Positions 22,260 through 33,872 of a stretch of DNA of 64,000 nt are shown one piece after another. The position numbers and the translations under genes were made by a program. The number at the start of each line of letters is the position of its first letter. The stretch's first letter is position 1. Source of the DNA: Corythucha ciliata (taxonomy: Eukaryota > Arthropoda > Insecta > Hemiptera > Tingidae); the NCBI GenBank assembly GCA_038030265.1, contig CM075939.1:21309253-21373252 (forward strand). The letters are read 5' to 3'. The notes under the pieces are model-generated. The model saw only the letters and a program-made list of their open reading frames with translations, was not told the origin of the DNA and did not search any database.

Positions 22260-24330
22260 AAAAACATAGAGAATTGCAAAATAGCGTTGGTTCGTGAAAA
22301 AAAAAATGGACGAAAAGCGCTAATTCGCGGCTAAAATGCTGAAAAAGCGATCATTTGCAGCTGCGGAATAGAGAAAAAGCGCCAATCCGCGGCTAAAATT
22401 GAGAAAATTATAAAATAAAAAAATGTATTTAAAAAATTGAGAAAAAGCTGGAATGACAAAACGCCAGACCGTTGTTCATGGAGGCAACTTTGTGGCTGAA
22501 ATTGAGATAAAGCTCTAATTTGCGATTAAAAATTGGGGGGAAACGAGAATTAGCGGCTAAAATAAGAAAACCGTTTAATCCCGACAGAAATTGATAAAGT
22601 GCACTAATTCGTTTTTCGCAGGCTAAAATTGAGAAAAAACGCTAATTTGCGGCTAAAACTGAGAAAAAGAGGCAAACATTTTTCATTTTGGGATAAAATT
22701 GAAAAGTGAAAAAGAAACATATTGGAACCCGTTGGACAAGTACAAGGATAAAAGTTCAGAAGAAGCGCTAATATTCGTGGCAAAAAATGGCGTAAACGTG
22801 TTTGTTCTTGGCTTGTAGGGATGAGAAGAAGCGCAAATTCAGAGGTAAAATTGTGAAAGAGGCACACTTCTGAAAAAAAAAAAACTAATTCACGGCTTTG
22901 ATAATGAGAAAACCCGCTCATTCGCAGCTGGAAATTATTTAAAAAATGCTTTACTTCTGGGTGAAACCCCGCTCATTCGACGCTTTTAAGAAAAATCGCT
23001 GAATACTCCAGGGGGCTTATTCTGTAAAACATCGAAGCTTTTACACGTTGCCTAGAAAGCAATGTTGCTATGGTAGAACTGTTGAAATCTGTTTGTTGCT
23101 TTTCGGCATTGCAGTTTTAGAGAATACCGATTTAGCAACATTGAAAATCGACTTCGGAATAATAACCAAAGAACTATACTGGAGGAGACCAAGCCATTAA
23201 ATATGCCCTGAAAGAAAATAAAATACGCATTTGAACGTCTGTAAATTCAATTTAAAATTGCCTTTATTGCTGTCAAATAATAAATTATATTGAATTGCCA
23301 ACAGCTTGTTTTTCATATCGTTAAGGGAGAGTTCAAAAATGTAAATAAGGCAGCAGTGAGGATCATATCACGTAGCACGTGTAAACGTGCGGTTTCTTTA
23401 GTCTATAGCGGGAGCGTACTATGAATCGTCACGCCCAAGTAGCCACGAAGAATCAAGCTCTAGTAGCTAGAATCTACCCGAGTAATGTGGGAAATCAGCA
23501 GCGTGCCTCTTCACGACGATTGAGAGGCGAGGATCGAGGAAAATTCCCGAAGATGAGAACGAACAATTGATGAGAATGCCATGGATGAAAATGCCGACAT
23601 GCTGACGTCTAAACCATTCAAGACAGGACTAGCGGCTTTCTCGACCACACAACACTCTCATCTGAGACTTCGAGCTAGAATACTTCTCGCTGTGGGCTGA
23701 TCCTCCACAAGCTGCTGCGCCGGAAGTCAGAATGGCGAAGATCAGAAGCGCGAGCTGAGATAAGAAACTTTCGACGTTCTTATCCCATGACAGACCTGAA
23801 TAAAGAAGCTAGCCCGAGGAAAGTTCAAATTCACAATGATAACGGGGTTTGATAAAGATGAAAGAAACACTGCAATCGAATTTGTCGATATAGCAACAGA
23901 GTCTGGTGGTGCTACTATAATAACCTACTAAAGAAATACTCCTTAGCAACGTTGCTTCAAATTCATTGTTTTTAAAATTGCAGAATGCCGAATAGCAACG
24001 TTTCTATGATGGATAGCAACATTGCAATCGAAATTTGATTGCTATCGTGTTAGAGAATAAGGCCCCAGGTAACAATTGATAAAAAAAAACTATCTTTTGC
24101 GCCTGAAATTAAGAAAAACGCCAATTCGCGGTTACTGGAGGCAACTTCGCAGCTGAAATGGGGAATAAAAGTAAAATTTGAGGGTAAAATTTAGGAACAA
24201 TTGAAAATTGAGATAAGCTCTAATTTGCGTCTAAATTGAGAGAAATCGCTAATTTGCGCCAAAAAATGAAGAAAACCGCTAAATTGCGGTAAAAATGGGG
24301 GAAAAATTTGTCTTCACTTTAAAACAGAGT
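22260..24330. repeat. Degenerate 30-bp array, GCGGCTAAAATTGAGAAAAA family, split by a TIR element
   Basis: Units of about 25-35 bp with the theme CGCTAATTCGCGGCTAAAA followed by TTGAGAAAAA run from about 22260 to 23005 and resume from about 24070 to 24330. The intervening 23009-24068 is a separate TIR element. Units differ widely in sequence and spacing. Further arrays of this family occur at 28430-28690, 36600-37030, 37260-37786, 38744-39140, 41400-41700, 42667-42790, 50260-50560, 59500-59830 and 62090-62280. Confidence 0.75.
23009..24068. mobile_element. TIR element with CAGGGGGCTTATTCT ends
   Basis: The left end CAGGGGGCTTATTCTGTAAAA and the right end, read inverted as CTGGGGCCTTATTCTCTAA, are diverged inverted repeats. 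Inner parts also mirror each other (several GCAACATTG motifs). At 1060 bp with no transposase frame it is non-autonomous. A 143-bp relative lies at 62293-62435. No TSD was identified. Confidence 0.65.
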
Positions 24331-24478
24331 GGAGGCGGACCAGGATGGGAGCGATCCGTAGTCGACTTTCTTAAAGTGAACTGAGTCATGTTGACATTTC
24401 AAAAATGGCTTATATTGTATTTTGTAATTATGTAGAAGGTGTCCACCACATACGAGCTATTATAGCACAGGCATGTAC

Positions 24479-24887
24479 AATGGGGAACTTGCACATTGCT
24501 TAAGAAGTTTTTCTTGAAGAGGGCTCTTCCACAAGGCTATTGCCTTGGATTATTTTAAATCGAATTTTTCAAAATTTTGTATGTGGGCTTAGTTACGTCA
24601 AAGGCTATGGCGTGGGGAAGAGGGGGGTATAAAGAATTATCAGGAGGACAATTTTTCTTGTTATTTGTAAACAAAAGATTTTAGAGTTCCTCACATGCTT
24701 CACAAGTTACCATTGATGTCATTTCCCCTCGCACCATCCATCCCCTCTGGAAGAACTTTGAAATTTATTTTTAAAAATCACCAATTGCACTAATCGGGCT
24801 GCAACTACCGTTGATATGTTTCTGTCCATGTGCCAATTCACCAGTATACTTTTCTCCCAAATCGGGTATTCATGCAATTTCCCCATT
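24479..24887. mobile_element. MITE with AATGGGGAACTTGCA ends, copy 2, 6-bp TSD
   Basis: Inverted, diverged copy of 15454-15900. The ends AATGGGGAACTTGCA and TGCAATTTCCCCATT are flanked by ATGTAC on both sides (24473-24478 and 24888-24893), a likely 6-bp TSD. Confidence 0.8.
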
Positions 24888-27800
24888 ATGTACATTTGTT
24901 CCTATACAATACGTACTTTTTACGTACGTCCCTCGTAACATGACGTCCATCAGGGGTTTAAACGTATACACAGGTGAGAAAAAAAGTAGTGTCTACTAAT
25001 AGAATAAACTGATTTAATTAATTTGATTCCTTTTTCAATATCGCGTTCACTTTTGGGAATTATTTCAGTATAACATTCAATCCCCAGAATCAAAAATATT
25101 GCTCTAATCCCTCGCACACGCTGTATACTGTGCAGAACTCCCCTAAAAATCCCTAACTTTGCTTCAATCTCCTAACCATACGCCTATATGTTCCATACCG
25201 TAGCTTTCATACCCCATGGGCTTTCTCTACACCCTTCCTCCGTTCACTATGTTTTATTCATTGTCTAATCTCAGCAAGCCGGTTGCCGTCCAAATGTTTC
25301 ATAATCGGCGAGGGGGAGGGATTTAAAAATGTGATCTATCAAAACGGGAAGCGTACACCGCAAAAGTGCAATAATATACCCGAAAACGATTGGGATTAAG
25401 CGTTTTCTTTTTACCAGTAGCAACGTGTAGTATAAATGTCTGATGAGGAATAATATTATATTCTCGTGAGATACGGATGGTTCATTTAAAAACAAACAAA
25501 AAAAAGAGAAAGGTTGATGCTACTGTCGTATTAACGTATTGTCAATTTTTATTGAATACTTAGTCTATATTTTTCTAATAAACTTGCATTTATAATCTAT
25601 TGGTGCCCCTTTCCCATAGTTATAGGGGCACCCCTCCAACCATTTTTGTCGCAACCGGATTTCACGATGTAGCTATAAGAGGGCTGTGGTAAACAGGGGA
25701 AAATGAGTATCAGTGCCCGCTAACGCCCGTTCTGTTTTTTCTTCCCCCTTTGCCTTGGGGAGAAGTTTTAAGTCGATTATAATGTACAAAAGCCCAGCAG
25801 GGGTGGATGAATGAGTTCTGTAAACAATCTATTAGAAGGGAGAACAGAGATAGAGTCTGTGAGGGAGGGTGGGAAAACTCCTGCCAAAAAGCCGGCTGGG
25901 GAGATAAACTCTGTTGCTTTTATACACATAAACTCACACACACACAATTAACTTTTCTTAGTCGGCTCTTAACAGTAGGAAGAGGTAAACCAATTTATCA
26001 TATTTGCCAATTACTAGGGAATTCAGAGGAATAAGAAGGTCCCTCTCGTTTACTGTTCAAGTAACGTTTTAAGACGTGATTTAATCAAAACTCATAACTC
26101 AGTTTTAGTTCTTCGTGAATTCAAAAATATCTTCACGTATAGGCTTAATTAACACAGTTAATTAAATATAGTTATATTCACATGGTGAAATCGGGCCTAA
26201 AGATTTGTTATTGTCAAAGGTTCGTGCTTTTTAGCATGAAACTTAGCACTATCCTCATTTCCTTTTCAATATAAAGGTCTATTTGTCCCTCTACCGCCTG
26301 TAAGAACGTGTTTATTCTGTCGTGATTCTTAATGAAACCCTCGGTAGAATTTCTCCTGAGCAAAAAAACCTTTATGAAGTTGCAAACAAGATAAACGAAA
26401 AAGAAATCTTTCCCTATAATGGAGAGGGTAGAAGAAGCGTGTTCAAAAACAATGCGACCGAACTTAAAGGATTTTTTATTATTAAGACATGTAGAGAGAC
26501 GAGGCCGTGCACGCTGTTTAAGGTCACGAACTGGCGCTCGCCATGATCATGACATTAAATGCATAACGGCTTATGTATCTCTAAATGTACACTTGTCATC
26601 TTCAACATAAGCCCCAAATAGTTTCTAGCAGTTCATTAATCACCTTCTCCTCCTCCGAACGCCGAAGTAGCATGAGTAGAGTGAGAGAGAAAAATAAACT
26701 CTTCTTTCTTCTTTGAAAAAAAGGATGCATCCGGTAACCAATGCCGATGATTAAAAAGCAATTAAAAATTGAGAACTGAACTTACCCTTCGTTCCATAAA
26801 TATCATTATCAGTTTACTCCGCAAGGTCGCACATGGCGAGGCCCTGATTACTTTTTTTTTCTCTCTCCATGAGTCAGTGCCCTGGGAGCACAACCGGGAG
26901 AGAAATAAACGAACCTTTTTTGTGCTTCCAACCTGAAGTAATAAGACAAACCTGAAAGGTTCCGACTCGTTAAGTCATTAATTGCTAAGCCATTAGATAG
27001 TGGTTTAGAGGGAGACTACGGGGGTAGTGTCAAACAAAAACTGTTGACTCTTGTGAGCCACCACCCAACCCCCTCCAGCCCATCCCACCAATCCACCCAA
27101 ACTCGTCAATGCTTCAGCATGCGTTCATTTATCATATTACAAGCCTCCAGTGTTCTGGTTACAACAGCTAGTCTTAAATGGCACACCGGTATATTAATCA
27201 TAAAAAAATTAAATAATGATTTATTTTATAGAACAAAAAAAGGGAAATCAGTTTGATTTGAAATGAAAGCCCCCGTACGGATTGACAGTCAATACGAAAT
27301 CAAAATATATTGCGCTCGTAATTTGTTTAAAATAATATATAATTATTCTCATATTTCTAAAACCGTAATAAATCAAAATAGTCACTACGCACAGTTGAAA
27401 ACCAATTAATATGTAAATTTAACAGGTCCTGCAATGATTATTACATTTCATGCAGAGATAAGCCGTGTTGTAGAAAAACCGGGGCGTGCAACTCCTCATG
27501 AACATGAATGAATTTTACGTCGTTTCATTAACTGTGACTGAATGTGCACGTGTACTTAAAAATGAATAAATAAGTAAAAACTTAAATAAATTTAATAAGT
27601 ATAAAAACATATTAAGTAAAATAAAAAAGTAACAGAAAGTATTTGAGGTTCATGGATTTACACTATAGTAGTACCTACCCTAACAACATACTAAAAGTTC
27701 AGATTTACCGGATTTTTTGCGATGTTTGACTTTTTTTTGTCTAGAATAAATGCGACCTATGCTTGGTATGTTGCGGCTCGAAGAATAATTTATTCTTCAC

Positions 27801-28317
27801 TATACAGAAAAAAACTGCCAGTTTTTGAACTGAACGCAGCGCTACGAGCCTTTCTTGCTGGTCGTCTTGATAATGAAAGCGCACCGGAAGCTGCAGTTGA
27901 AGTTACCCGCGGAAGACCCGTCAAGAGAGGGGCCCACGAGAAGCTTAAACATGAAAATAGTGCATTTTCAGAATGAAATGCACTAAAATGGGAATTTTCA
28001 GGTCTTATGGATGTATGTAGGAACGGGACTGTATAGGATCCGTTTTCCCCGGTCCCGGGAAGAACGCCTCAAAGTATAACGGATCGCGTCATCCACCGAA
28101 AATGGAACCCCCAGAGTAGCCTATCGCGGCCCGAGGGCACTTTTCTTAGAGACAGCCGATGAACAAATCTGCGTCTGAGATTGAGCCAGTTTCTGTGGAT
28201 CCTTATAGGAGCCTAAAATTGAGTAGGCATGCTAATTTCCTGATCTTGGGACAAAAATTGCGTAAAAGCGCCCGCCGTTTGTGCTTCTTTGCCGCGCTGA
28301 ACTTATGGGCGCTAACT

Positions 28318-28369
<52 letters not shown>

Positions 28370-28429
28370 AAAAGCACTTGTTTGCTGATAAAATAGAAAT
28401 AACTATTCAATTATTGGTTTCTCGATAGT
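24888..28429. other. No gene recognised; AT-rich with scattered repeat fragments
   Basis: Short frames with no recognisable domains. Visible fragments are a MITE-like end at about 26183-26196 and GTGCATTTTCAGAATGAAA near 27959-27978, related to the repeat at 39.8-40.6 kb. There is also an A run of about 48 at 28320-28367. Confidence 0.5.
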
Positions 28430-28690
28430 ATAAAGTCGTGGCCGAAATAGAGAAAACATCGCTAATTCGCGGTTTACGGTGGCCCCTTTTACGACTGATA
28501 TTTGAAAAACAACGCTATAGCCCTACGTGGTCGTAGGGCAAGCCAGTGGCTAAAACAGATGAATGGCGCTCATACGCGGCTAAAATTGAGAAAAAGCCAT
28601 CATTCACGAATAAAATTTAAAAAATTCACTAACGCATGGCTAAAATTATAAAAACTTGCTAATTCGCGTGTGAAATTGAGAAAAAGCATC
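28430..28690. repeat. Degenerate 30-bp array, GCGGCTAAAATTGAGAAAAA family
   Basis: Several units such as CGCGGCTAAAATTGAGAAAA near 28575-28595, then the same theme to about 28690. Confidence 0.65.
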
Positions 28691-28844
28691 CAACCATGGG
28701 CGCAGCTAGCTCTACGCAGAAGGGTGAACAGCCCTTCAGACTTTACGTGCGCTGTCATGATTGCGGCTACTCCAGAATCTGCTCCTTTTGTTTTATTTTG
28801 GGAAAATTCCGGAAAAATAAAAGTCAAAATTACGAGCACACTTC

Positions 28845-28876
<32 letters not shown>

Positions 28877-28924
28877 ATCAACCACTACTACTTATATATC
28901 TTTTAGAAATAGGAGAACGGTGAT

Positions 28925-30053
28925 TCTTGGAAAAAGGCCTCGCGGTCAATTTGGCTGTAGTTACATTCTGCAGGAGTCAATGCACGAGATGCAAAGGCAA
29001 CTGGGCGTTCGCGTCCATCCACGATGTGAGAAAGGACTGGCATCGCAAGTGACGACAATTGGAAGCTCTGGATTGGTAGAGGACCCTGTTACTAACAATC
29101 TCTTGTTTGAGTTTGAGGAATGCTGCTTCACATTCCCTAGTCCACTGGAATTTTTTATTTTTTTGAAGAAGTAGACGTAGAGGTGCAGTTATTGTAGACA
29201 TCTCGGAGATGAATTTTGAGTAGTACGTTATAAGACCAAGGAAGCAGCGAAGTTCTTTGACGTCTGTCGGTCTTCTCATTTTTGAAATTGCTTGAACCTT
29301 GTCAGGACTTTTCAGTACCTCATTTTTGCGAGTAACATAACCGAGGTATTTTAATTCAGTTTTGAAGAACTGGCATTTGTTTTTATTCAGGTGCAGATCA
29401 TATTTTTGAAGTCGTGCCAGGCAAGAACGTAGACGCGTAAGGCATTCTGATTTCGTTCGACCATAGACAATAATGTCGTCAAAGAAAGAGAGCACGCCTT
29501 CGAGATTTGAAATAATTTTGTCTTTCTCGCGGTTGAAATCCTCTGGCGCCGTTTTGACTCCAAAGGCTAGGCGATTCACTTTATAGGTGCCTTTGTGCGT
29601 GGAAATGGTCAGGACTTTAGCACTTTCCTCATCCACCATGAAGTGCAAATACGCTTTGAATAGGTCAAGATGACAGAAAAATTCCGCATCTGTGAGCGCT
29701 GCCAGTATGTCGTCTACTTTTGGTATTGGGTAGTGTGAAGATACAATTTGAGGGTTCACTGTGTTCTTGTAGTCAACACATAGGCCAATACTCCCGTCCG
29801 CTTTCGGTACCAGAGGGGAACCCCAGTCGCAGTGGTCGATTTTTGAAATTATGCCTTCGGCTTCTAAAGTGTCCAATTCTTTTTCCACGTTTTCTCTGAG
29901 AGCGTACGGGACGTCTCTAGCACGTAGAAAGATGGGTTTGGCATGTTCTCGGAGTTGCAGACAGCAAGTGACACCCGGAACGCAACCAACCTTAGGTTCG
30001 AAGATTAAAGGGAATTCGGCTAGAATGTCATCTATCTCTTCATTTCCATTCAC
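28925..30053 (-). pseudogene. Ty3/gypsy reverse transcriptase and RNase H start, decayed
   Basis: The frame shows the reverse transcriptase blocks in order: SPLVPKADGSIGLCVDY, then FCHLDLFKAY with the first catalytic Asp, then FGVKTAPEDF, then FFDDIIVYGR (FxDD in place of YxDD), then LKYLGYVTR and the thumb motif RCFLGLITYYSKFI. The tether to RNase H follows. Near 29070 the frame shifts; in the next frame the RNase H start continues (GRERPVAFASR, QIDREAF) to about 28925, where the remains of the 3' LTR begin. The enzyme would copy element RNA into DNA in cytoplasmic particles. With a frameshift, a stop between protease and polymerase, and no integrase, this copy is dead. The family assignment from these blocks is secure. 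Confidence 0.9.
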
Positions 30054-30183
30054 ACTGTTAATGAAAAAAGGAGAGTGAAGCAGAGAGTTAGTCGAGTTCC
30101 TTCAGATTTATTCCCAAATGACGGATCCAAACGCGACCCAATAATGGTGAAAAATCATCGGGAACTATGTAGATTTCTTCAGT

Positions 30184-30687
30184 CTAATAGGTGTCTTTGT
30201 AGCGCACCTGTCTATCAAGTTTTCCATCTGGGACGAAAACATTATTTGTGTAGGATCGGAAGGCAACATCTGATTTTTTTAGTTGTTTGTTGAGCTGAAA
30301 GCGTTTGAATTGTGAACGCGGAAGAAGAGTACAACCAGCTCCGGAATCAACTTCGAATTTCTGGGGCTGTCCTTCGATTTCAACTGTAACGAAGTATTTC
30401 TCAGCGTCTTTACTCGAGTCTTTGTGACCGAAAATATCAACTGTTTGATTAAGACTCGAATACTCAGTTTCAACTGAGTTAGTAGGTTGACTACGTCTGG
30501 AAAAAAAATGTTCAGAACTTGAAGGATTACGAGTTTTGTTAGAAGCAAGTAGTGTTGTGAGGCACACTTTGGCGGCATGGCCCTTCTTTGTGCAGCTCTT
30601 ACACGACAATGACTGTGGGTCAGTGCGGCATTCAACATTTTTATGATTGTCTCGGCCATAGCGGACACACATTTTATCGATCCCCAA
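30184..30687 (-). pseudogene. Ty3/gypsy gag zinc knuckles and aspartic protease
   Basis: The first 40 residues contain a degraded CCHC knuckle (CVRYGRDNHKNVEC) and a better one (CKSCTKKGHAAKVC), typical of nucleocapsid domains that bind element RNA. About 70 residues later comes VDSGAGCTLLP, an aspartic protease active site of the DSGA type, which would mature the polyprotein. The frame ends at a stop shortly after, before the reverse transcriptase. In the same frame beyond the stop, polymerase-proximal residues continue, so the stop is a secondary lesion. The neighbouring fragments at 30756-31092 (gag) and 28925-30053 (polymerase) belong to the same element. Confidence 0.85.
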
Positions 30688-30755
30688 GCGTTGATAGTCG
30701 ACTCTGGATTTTGAACGGGGACGTGGCCTATGAGAATTTCGGGGTTTCTGAAATT

Positions 30756-31092
30756 TTACTTTATTTTCATCCTCAGTATTAGCGGTGCTACAGCTAATAT
30801 TTGCTTGTTTGAGTAATTGTTGTTGTTGAAATTGTTGCTTGCGACAAAATCAGTGATCGAGTGATTTGTCTCTTGATATAGGGACAGGAATTTGTGTTGA
30901 GCAACTAAAACATTTTTCTTTGGGCACAGATGCTCTTGAAGAAGCTTAATCAGCTCATCGTAGGTCAAATCAGTGGATTTCTTGGGAGCACCCAAAGAAA
31001 CAAGTAATTGATAGTGATTTGAGCCGATGGAGTTGAGGAGCATCTGCTTACACAGATCCTTATCGGCAAAAACTTATTTCATTGTTAGGTAA
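30756..31092 (-). pseudogene. Ty3/gypsy gag, middle part
   Basis: Reads DKDLCKQMLLNSIGSNHYQLL, then a segment with LTYDELIKLLQEHLCPKKN and RFLSLYQE-type wording (here KFLSLYQETNHSITDF), the usual capsid region of insect gypsy gag proteins. It was continuous with the fragment at 31736-31937 before a 643-bp TIR element inserted between them. A stop (TAA) precedes it just inside the insertion junction, and its 3' end diverges before the zinc knuckles. The product would form the particle shell; this copy cannot. Confidence 0.75.
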
Positions 31093-31735
31093 TAGACGAT
31101 TTCCACTCATGCGCTCTCCAGTCCTACTTCAACAGTTTTGCAACCCGCTTAGGCCAGGTTATGGGTTACTCTTGTCTTGTGCTGTGTAAAGTGAACTTAT
31201 TTTCCTCTCATTCCCGTCAAACTAAAACCACATTTGCAGTTATTCAATTCTGATTTTATTCTTCAGCCTCCGTCTCACGAAACGTTCCGATGAAAACTCG
31301 TCGTTCCGGGGGCACCTTAACATGAAGTACCATCATAGTTGCGCATTTATCACACTCCTTCACATGTACTTTCTCTTCCCTTTTTCCTCAATTTGAGACG
31401 TTTTCAGTAAAGTGCCGGTAAGGTTGAGGGAAAGGGATAAATTTAGTAGCTGGGTCAAAACCAGGTCGACCCGGAATGGAAGAACTCGTACAGTCACCGA
31501 AGCAGCAATAGTATAGCATTTTTCTGACTTTAGATGAGAAGCACGCGAAGGAAGTGTAATTGCAGACTCAAAATAAACGAAAAACTCAAAAAATCATGTA
31601 GTATTTGAAACCAAAAACACTCGTAGTAATGCTAGTAATGTGAAAAAAAATACTGTTAAAGAGGCTCTAGGCAGCTAGAAATAAACCCATAACCTGCAGT
31701 TCTAAACCTTCGCTTTTTCCACGGAAATCGTCTAT
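31093..31735. mobile_element. TIR DNA element inserted in gypsy gag
   Basis: Begins ATAGACGATTTCC and ends GGAAATCGTCTAT, a perfect 13-bp inverted repeat; a weaker inner match (GGTTATGGGTT) lies about 60 bp and 40 bp inside the two ends. It separates two halves of a gypsy gag frame (FEN before, DKDLCKQ after). It is 643 bp long with no transposase. The TSD is at most 2 bp (AT or TA). Confidence 0.75.
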
Positions 31736-31937
31736 TCTCAAACCGTTGAACGTACATTGGAAAATTTTCTTTTGAAGGCGTGAAATTTTCGAATGGAGGA
31801 ATCAGAATAGCGGCGGGTGTCGGTGTAGAAGAGGGAGAACGGCCTGAGCTGCCTGAAGAGCGAATCGCTTCAAGAAGCCTTTCCTGATGGTTTGAAGTAA
31901 ACGAAGCCATGAATGCGGCAAATTGTTCGGCATCCAT
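31736..31937 (-). pseudogene. Ty3/gypsy gag, N-terminal part
   Basis: Starts with MDAEQFAAFMASFTSNHQER, a common opening of insect gypsy gag proteins, followed by a Ser/Pro-rich linker and PPFENFTPSKENFPMYVQRFEN. The frame then runs into the inserted TIR element and ends there. The start lies about 210 bases after the 5' LTR. The protein would have been the N-terminal part of the capsid precursor. Confidence 0.8.
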
Positions 31938-32146
31938 GGTGTAATTAACGATTCGGTACTGGTACTAGAGGTAGTTAATGAAATGAAAACATCGAAGAAA
32001 GGAAAAATAAAATGAATGAGAATTCGTCATCGCAGTGTTGGGGTGAAAGCGGTGCTACGGACGCGGATTTTTTTTTTTTCTTCTTCTCCTCATCTCAACT
32101 TTTTAGAAAATGTTACGTTCCGTTTCTTATTATCATCGTCGCCACT

Positions 32147-32309
32147 TGTTATATCTTTTAGAAATAGGAACGCATATCAAATATTATGTATTAGTATTTA
32201 ATAACAAGAAACGGGAAACTGGGTAAAGAAGTGCGAGAACTGCTCGCTTCATATTCGAAGAAGGAAACATGTGCCATGGGTTAATAATCATGGACGTAGG
32301 ATCATTACA
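32147..32309 (-). repeat. 5' LTR of the nested gypsy element (163 bp)
   Basis: In minus orientation it begins TGTAATGATCC and ends GATATAACA, with AGTGGCGACGATGAT following as the presumed primer binding site. The end sequence CCTATTTCTAAAAGATATA recurs at 28892-28917 as the remains of the 3' LTR. Confidence 0.75.
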
Positions 32310-32423
32310 ACTACAAAACATCTGTTCTTATTTTACAAGCTATAATAATCTTCTCAACACTCCTCCTCGATTTGAATTTCAAAACTATTTTAAATGAAAA
32401 ATCTTTAACTTTAAATTTTGGTT

Positions 32424-33081
32424 TCAAGTAAGTTTCAGTTTGTGTCGCAGATCGTTGAATTTATTTCGTCCCAGAGCCTTTGTTAAGATGTCCGCCAGAT
32501 TTTCGGTCGTAGGAAATAATTCAGTTCAACGATTCCTTTATGAACAACGTCCGTAATGAAATGGGTGCGAATTTCAATGCGTTTGCTTCGCCCCGAATTT
32601 TCTAATCTTGTGACATCTGTATGGTAGCTTGGTTGTCCATCCATAAGGTTGTCTTGATGTCGTAGCCAAGATCTTCTACTATTCCTTTCAAGTTTATTAG
32701 TTCACTCGTCGTCCTCGCAGCTGCCACGTATTCAGCTTCTGCCGTCGAAAGCGCTACGCATTTTGTTTTTGTGACGACCAATATACCGGGTTGCCGTTGA
32801 ACAGCAAGACAGAACCAGATACGCTTTTTCGATCCGCTTTGTCTCCTGCCCAGTCCACGTCGCTGTAGCCTTCCACTCCTTGAGATAGGTTCTTCGTGTA
32901 GTTCAGGCCAACGTCTGGTGTTTCTTTCAGATACTTCAAGATTTTTTTTTCCGGCTTTCCACGCTTGCTGAGTTGGATGTTCCAGAAATCTGCTGAGATA
33001 GGTGACGCTGTAGGTGACATCCGGTCTTGTTCCCATCGCAAGGTACAAGAGTCCTCCGATCAGTTCTTGATCAGTTGAATT
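32424..33081 (-). pseudogene. Ty1/copia reverse transcriptase end and RNase H
   Basis: The minus strand reads DQELIGGLLYLAMGTRPDV, then SVTYLSRFLEHPT, then in a second frame GYSDVDWAGDKADRKS, then VALSTAEAEYVAAARTT and WMDNQATIQMS, with a further shift before the terminal segment TENLADILTKAL and a stop at 32424. These are the copia RNase H active-site blocks (Asp, Glu, Asp) and the C-terminal motif. At least three frameshifts or stops break the frame. The polypurine tract and 3' LTR follow within 65 bp, as expected. Integrase and the front of the polymerase are missing, deleted between 33085 and the 5' LTR at 33800. Confidence 0.88.
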
Positions 33082-33084
33082 GAA

Positions 33085-33720
33085 TACGAATATGTCAAAG
33101 AAGAAAGGGCAGTCGTTTCTGGTAAACCGAACACAATCGCATCAAAAACTAAAAACACACACATAGTGTAGTGAGCTCAACGGCCAGAAAATAAGTTTTC
33201 ATGGGTGATAGTGATACTCACAGTTTCACAAGTGCTGTACACCGTACCCTGTGTCTCGAGTTTGCTTCTCACCCGCAAGTCATCAATTTCGACTAATCCC
33301 GGGAGAAACCAAATCCGACATTCGTGTGCTTTTGACGGTGGTCTCTGGAGGGTGTAAATGTGTCGAACACGTCTCTTACGACTTCAAAGGCATAACTTGT
33401 TATAATCATGTCATAAATTAACGATTTAATTTGACTACACGAGCTGCGCCGGAGTGAAAAGACATTTTGGTTATCTAGAATTCTAGAGAGAGGCGAGGAA
33501 AATAATGTTCATCTGAAGCCGGGCGGATTCAAAAAATCAAGTAGCCCCTGTCGATTGCGAATCAGGTCTTCCAGACACTAATTATTACGTAGAGAAACTT
33601 AAGAGATATGAGAAAAACACTGAACTGCCCTAAAACTTGGGATTTGTATCAAAAATGTCAAACTTTCCTAGAGGTTGTTGATAAGGTGATAAGGTTTATT
33701 ATGAGTCGAAACTTCCCCGA
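33085..33720. other. Unrecognised DNA between copia pol and its 5' LTR
   Basis: No copia coding blocks are visible where gag and integrase should lie. It may be filler left by the deletion, or another repeat. Short frames only. Confidence 0.5.
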
Positions 33721-33723
33721 CGC

Positions 33724-33800
33724 ATTATTATTATTATTATATCAACCACTACTACAAAACATCTGTTCTTATTTTACAAGTTATAATAATCTTCTCAACA
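33724..33800 (-). repeat. 5' LTR start of the copia element
   Basis: In minus orientation it reads TGTTGAGAAGATTATTATAA and then ACAGATGTTTTGTAGTAGTGG, ending in an (ATA)n stretch. It matches 32310-32359 and, past the gypsy insertion, 28850-28886. Confidence 0.75.
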
Positions 33801-33872
33801 GCGCCTCCAAGAAAATCCGCGAAATTTGAAATTTCACATAAGTAAATATCGGATTCCGGCAACTATTCAGAC

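Larger units (their letters stand above)
28887..32314 (-). mobile_element. Ty3/gypsy element nested in a copia LTR, TSD GTAGT
   Basis: The 5' LTR is 32147-32309 (163 bp, TGTAATGATCC to AACA). It is followed by AGTGGCGACGATGAT, a primer-binding-type sequence. Gag, protease and reverse transcriptase/RNase H remnants follow down to about 28925. The integrase and most of the 3' LTR are deleted, leaving only the last 25 bp or so of the LTR. GTAGT flanks both ends (32310-32314 and 28887-28891). The copia 5' LTR at 33751-33755 shows the uninterrupted target. Confidence 0.8.
28845..33800 (-). mobile_element. Internally deleted Ty1/copia element hosting a nested Ty3/gypsy
   Basis: In minus orientation the 5' LTR starts TGTTGAGAAG at 33800, and an identical start at 32359 marks the 3' LTR, preceded by the polypurine tract GAGGAGGAG. 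The 3' LTR runs to 32310, is interrupted by a gypsy element, and resumes at 28886 with the sequence AGTGGTTGATATAATAATAA that also continues the 5' LTR. Only the last third of pol survives (32424-33081). The DNA at 33090-33720 has no recognisable copia coding sequence. Confidence 0.75.

Noticed and set aside
22260..24330. Repeat array resembling a CRISPR array (period near 30 bp)
   Set aside because: Units are diverged, spacing is irregular and there are no conserved repeats with unique spacers or cas genes; the DNA is eukaryotic.
28159..28428. Plus-strand frame with a poly-lysine run
   Set aside because: The lysines come from the A run at 28320-28367; nothing else supports a gene.
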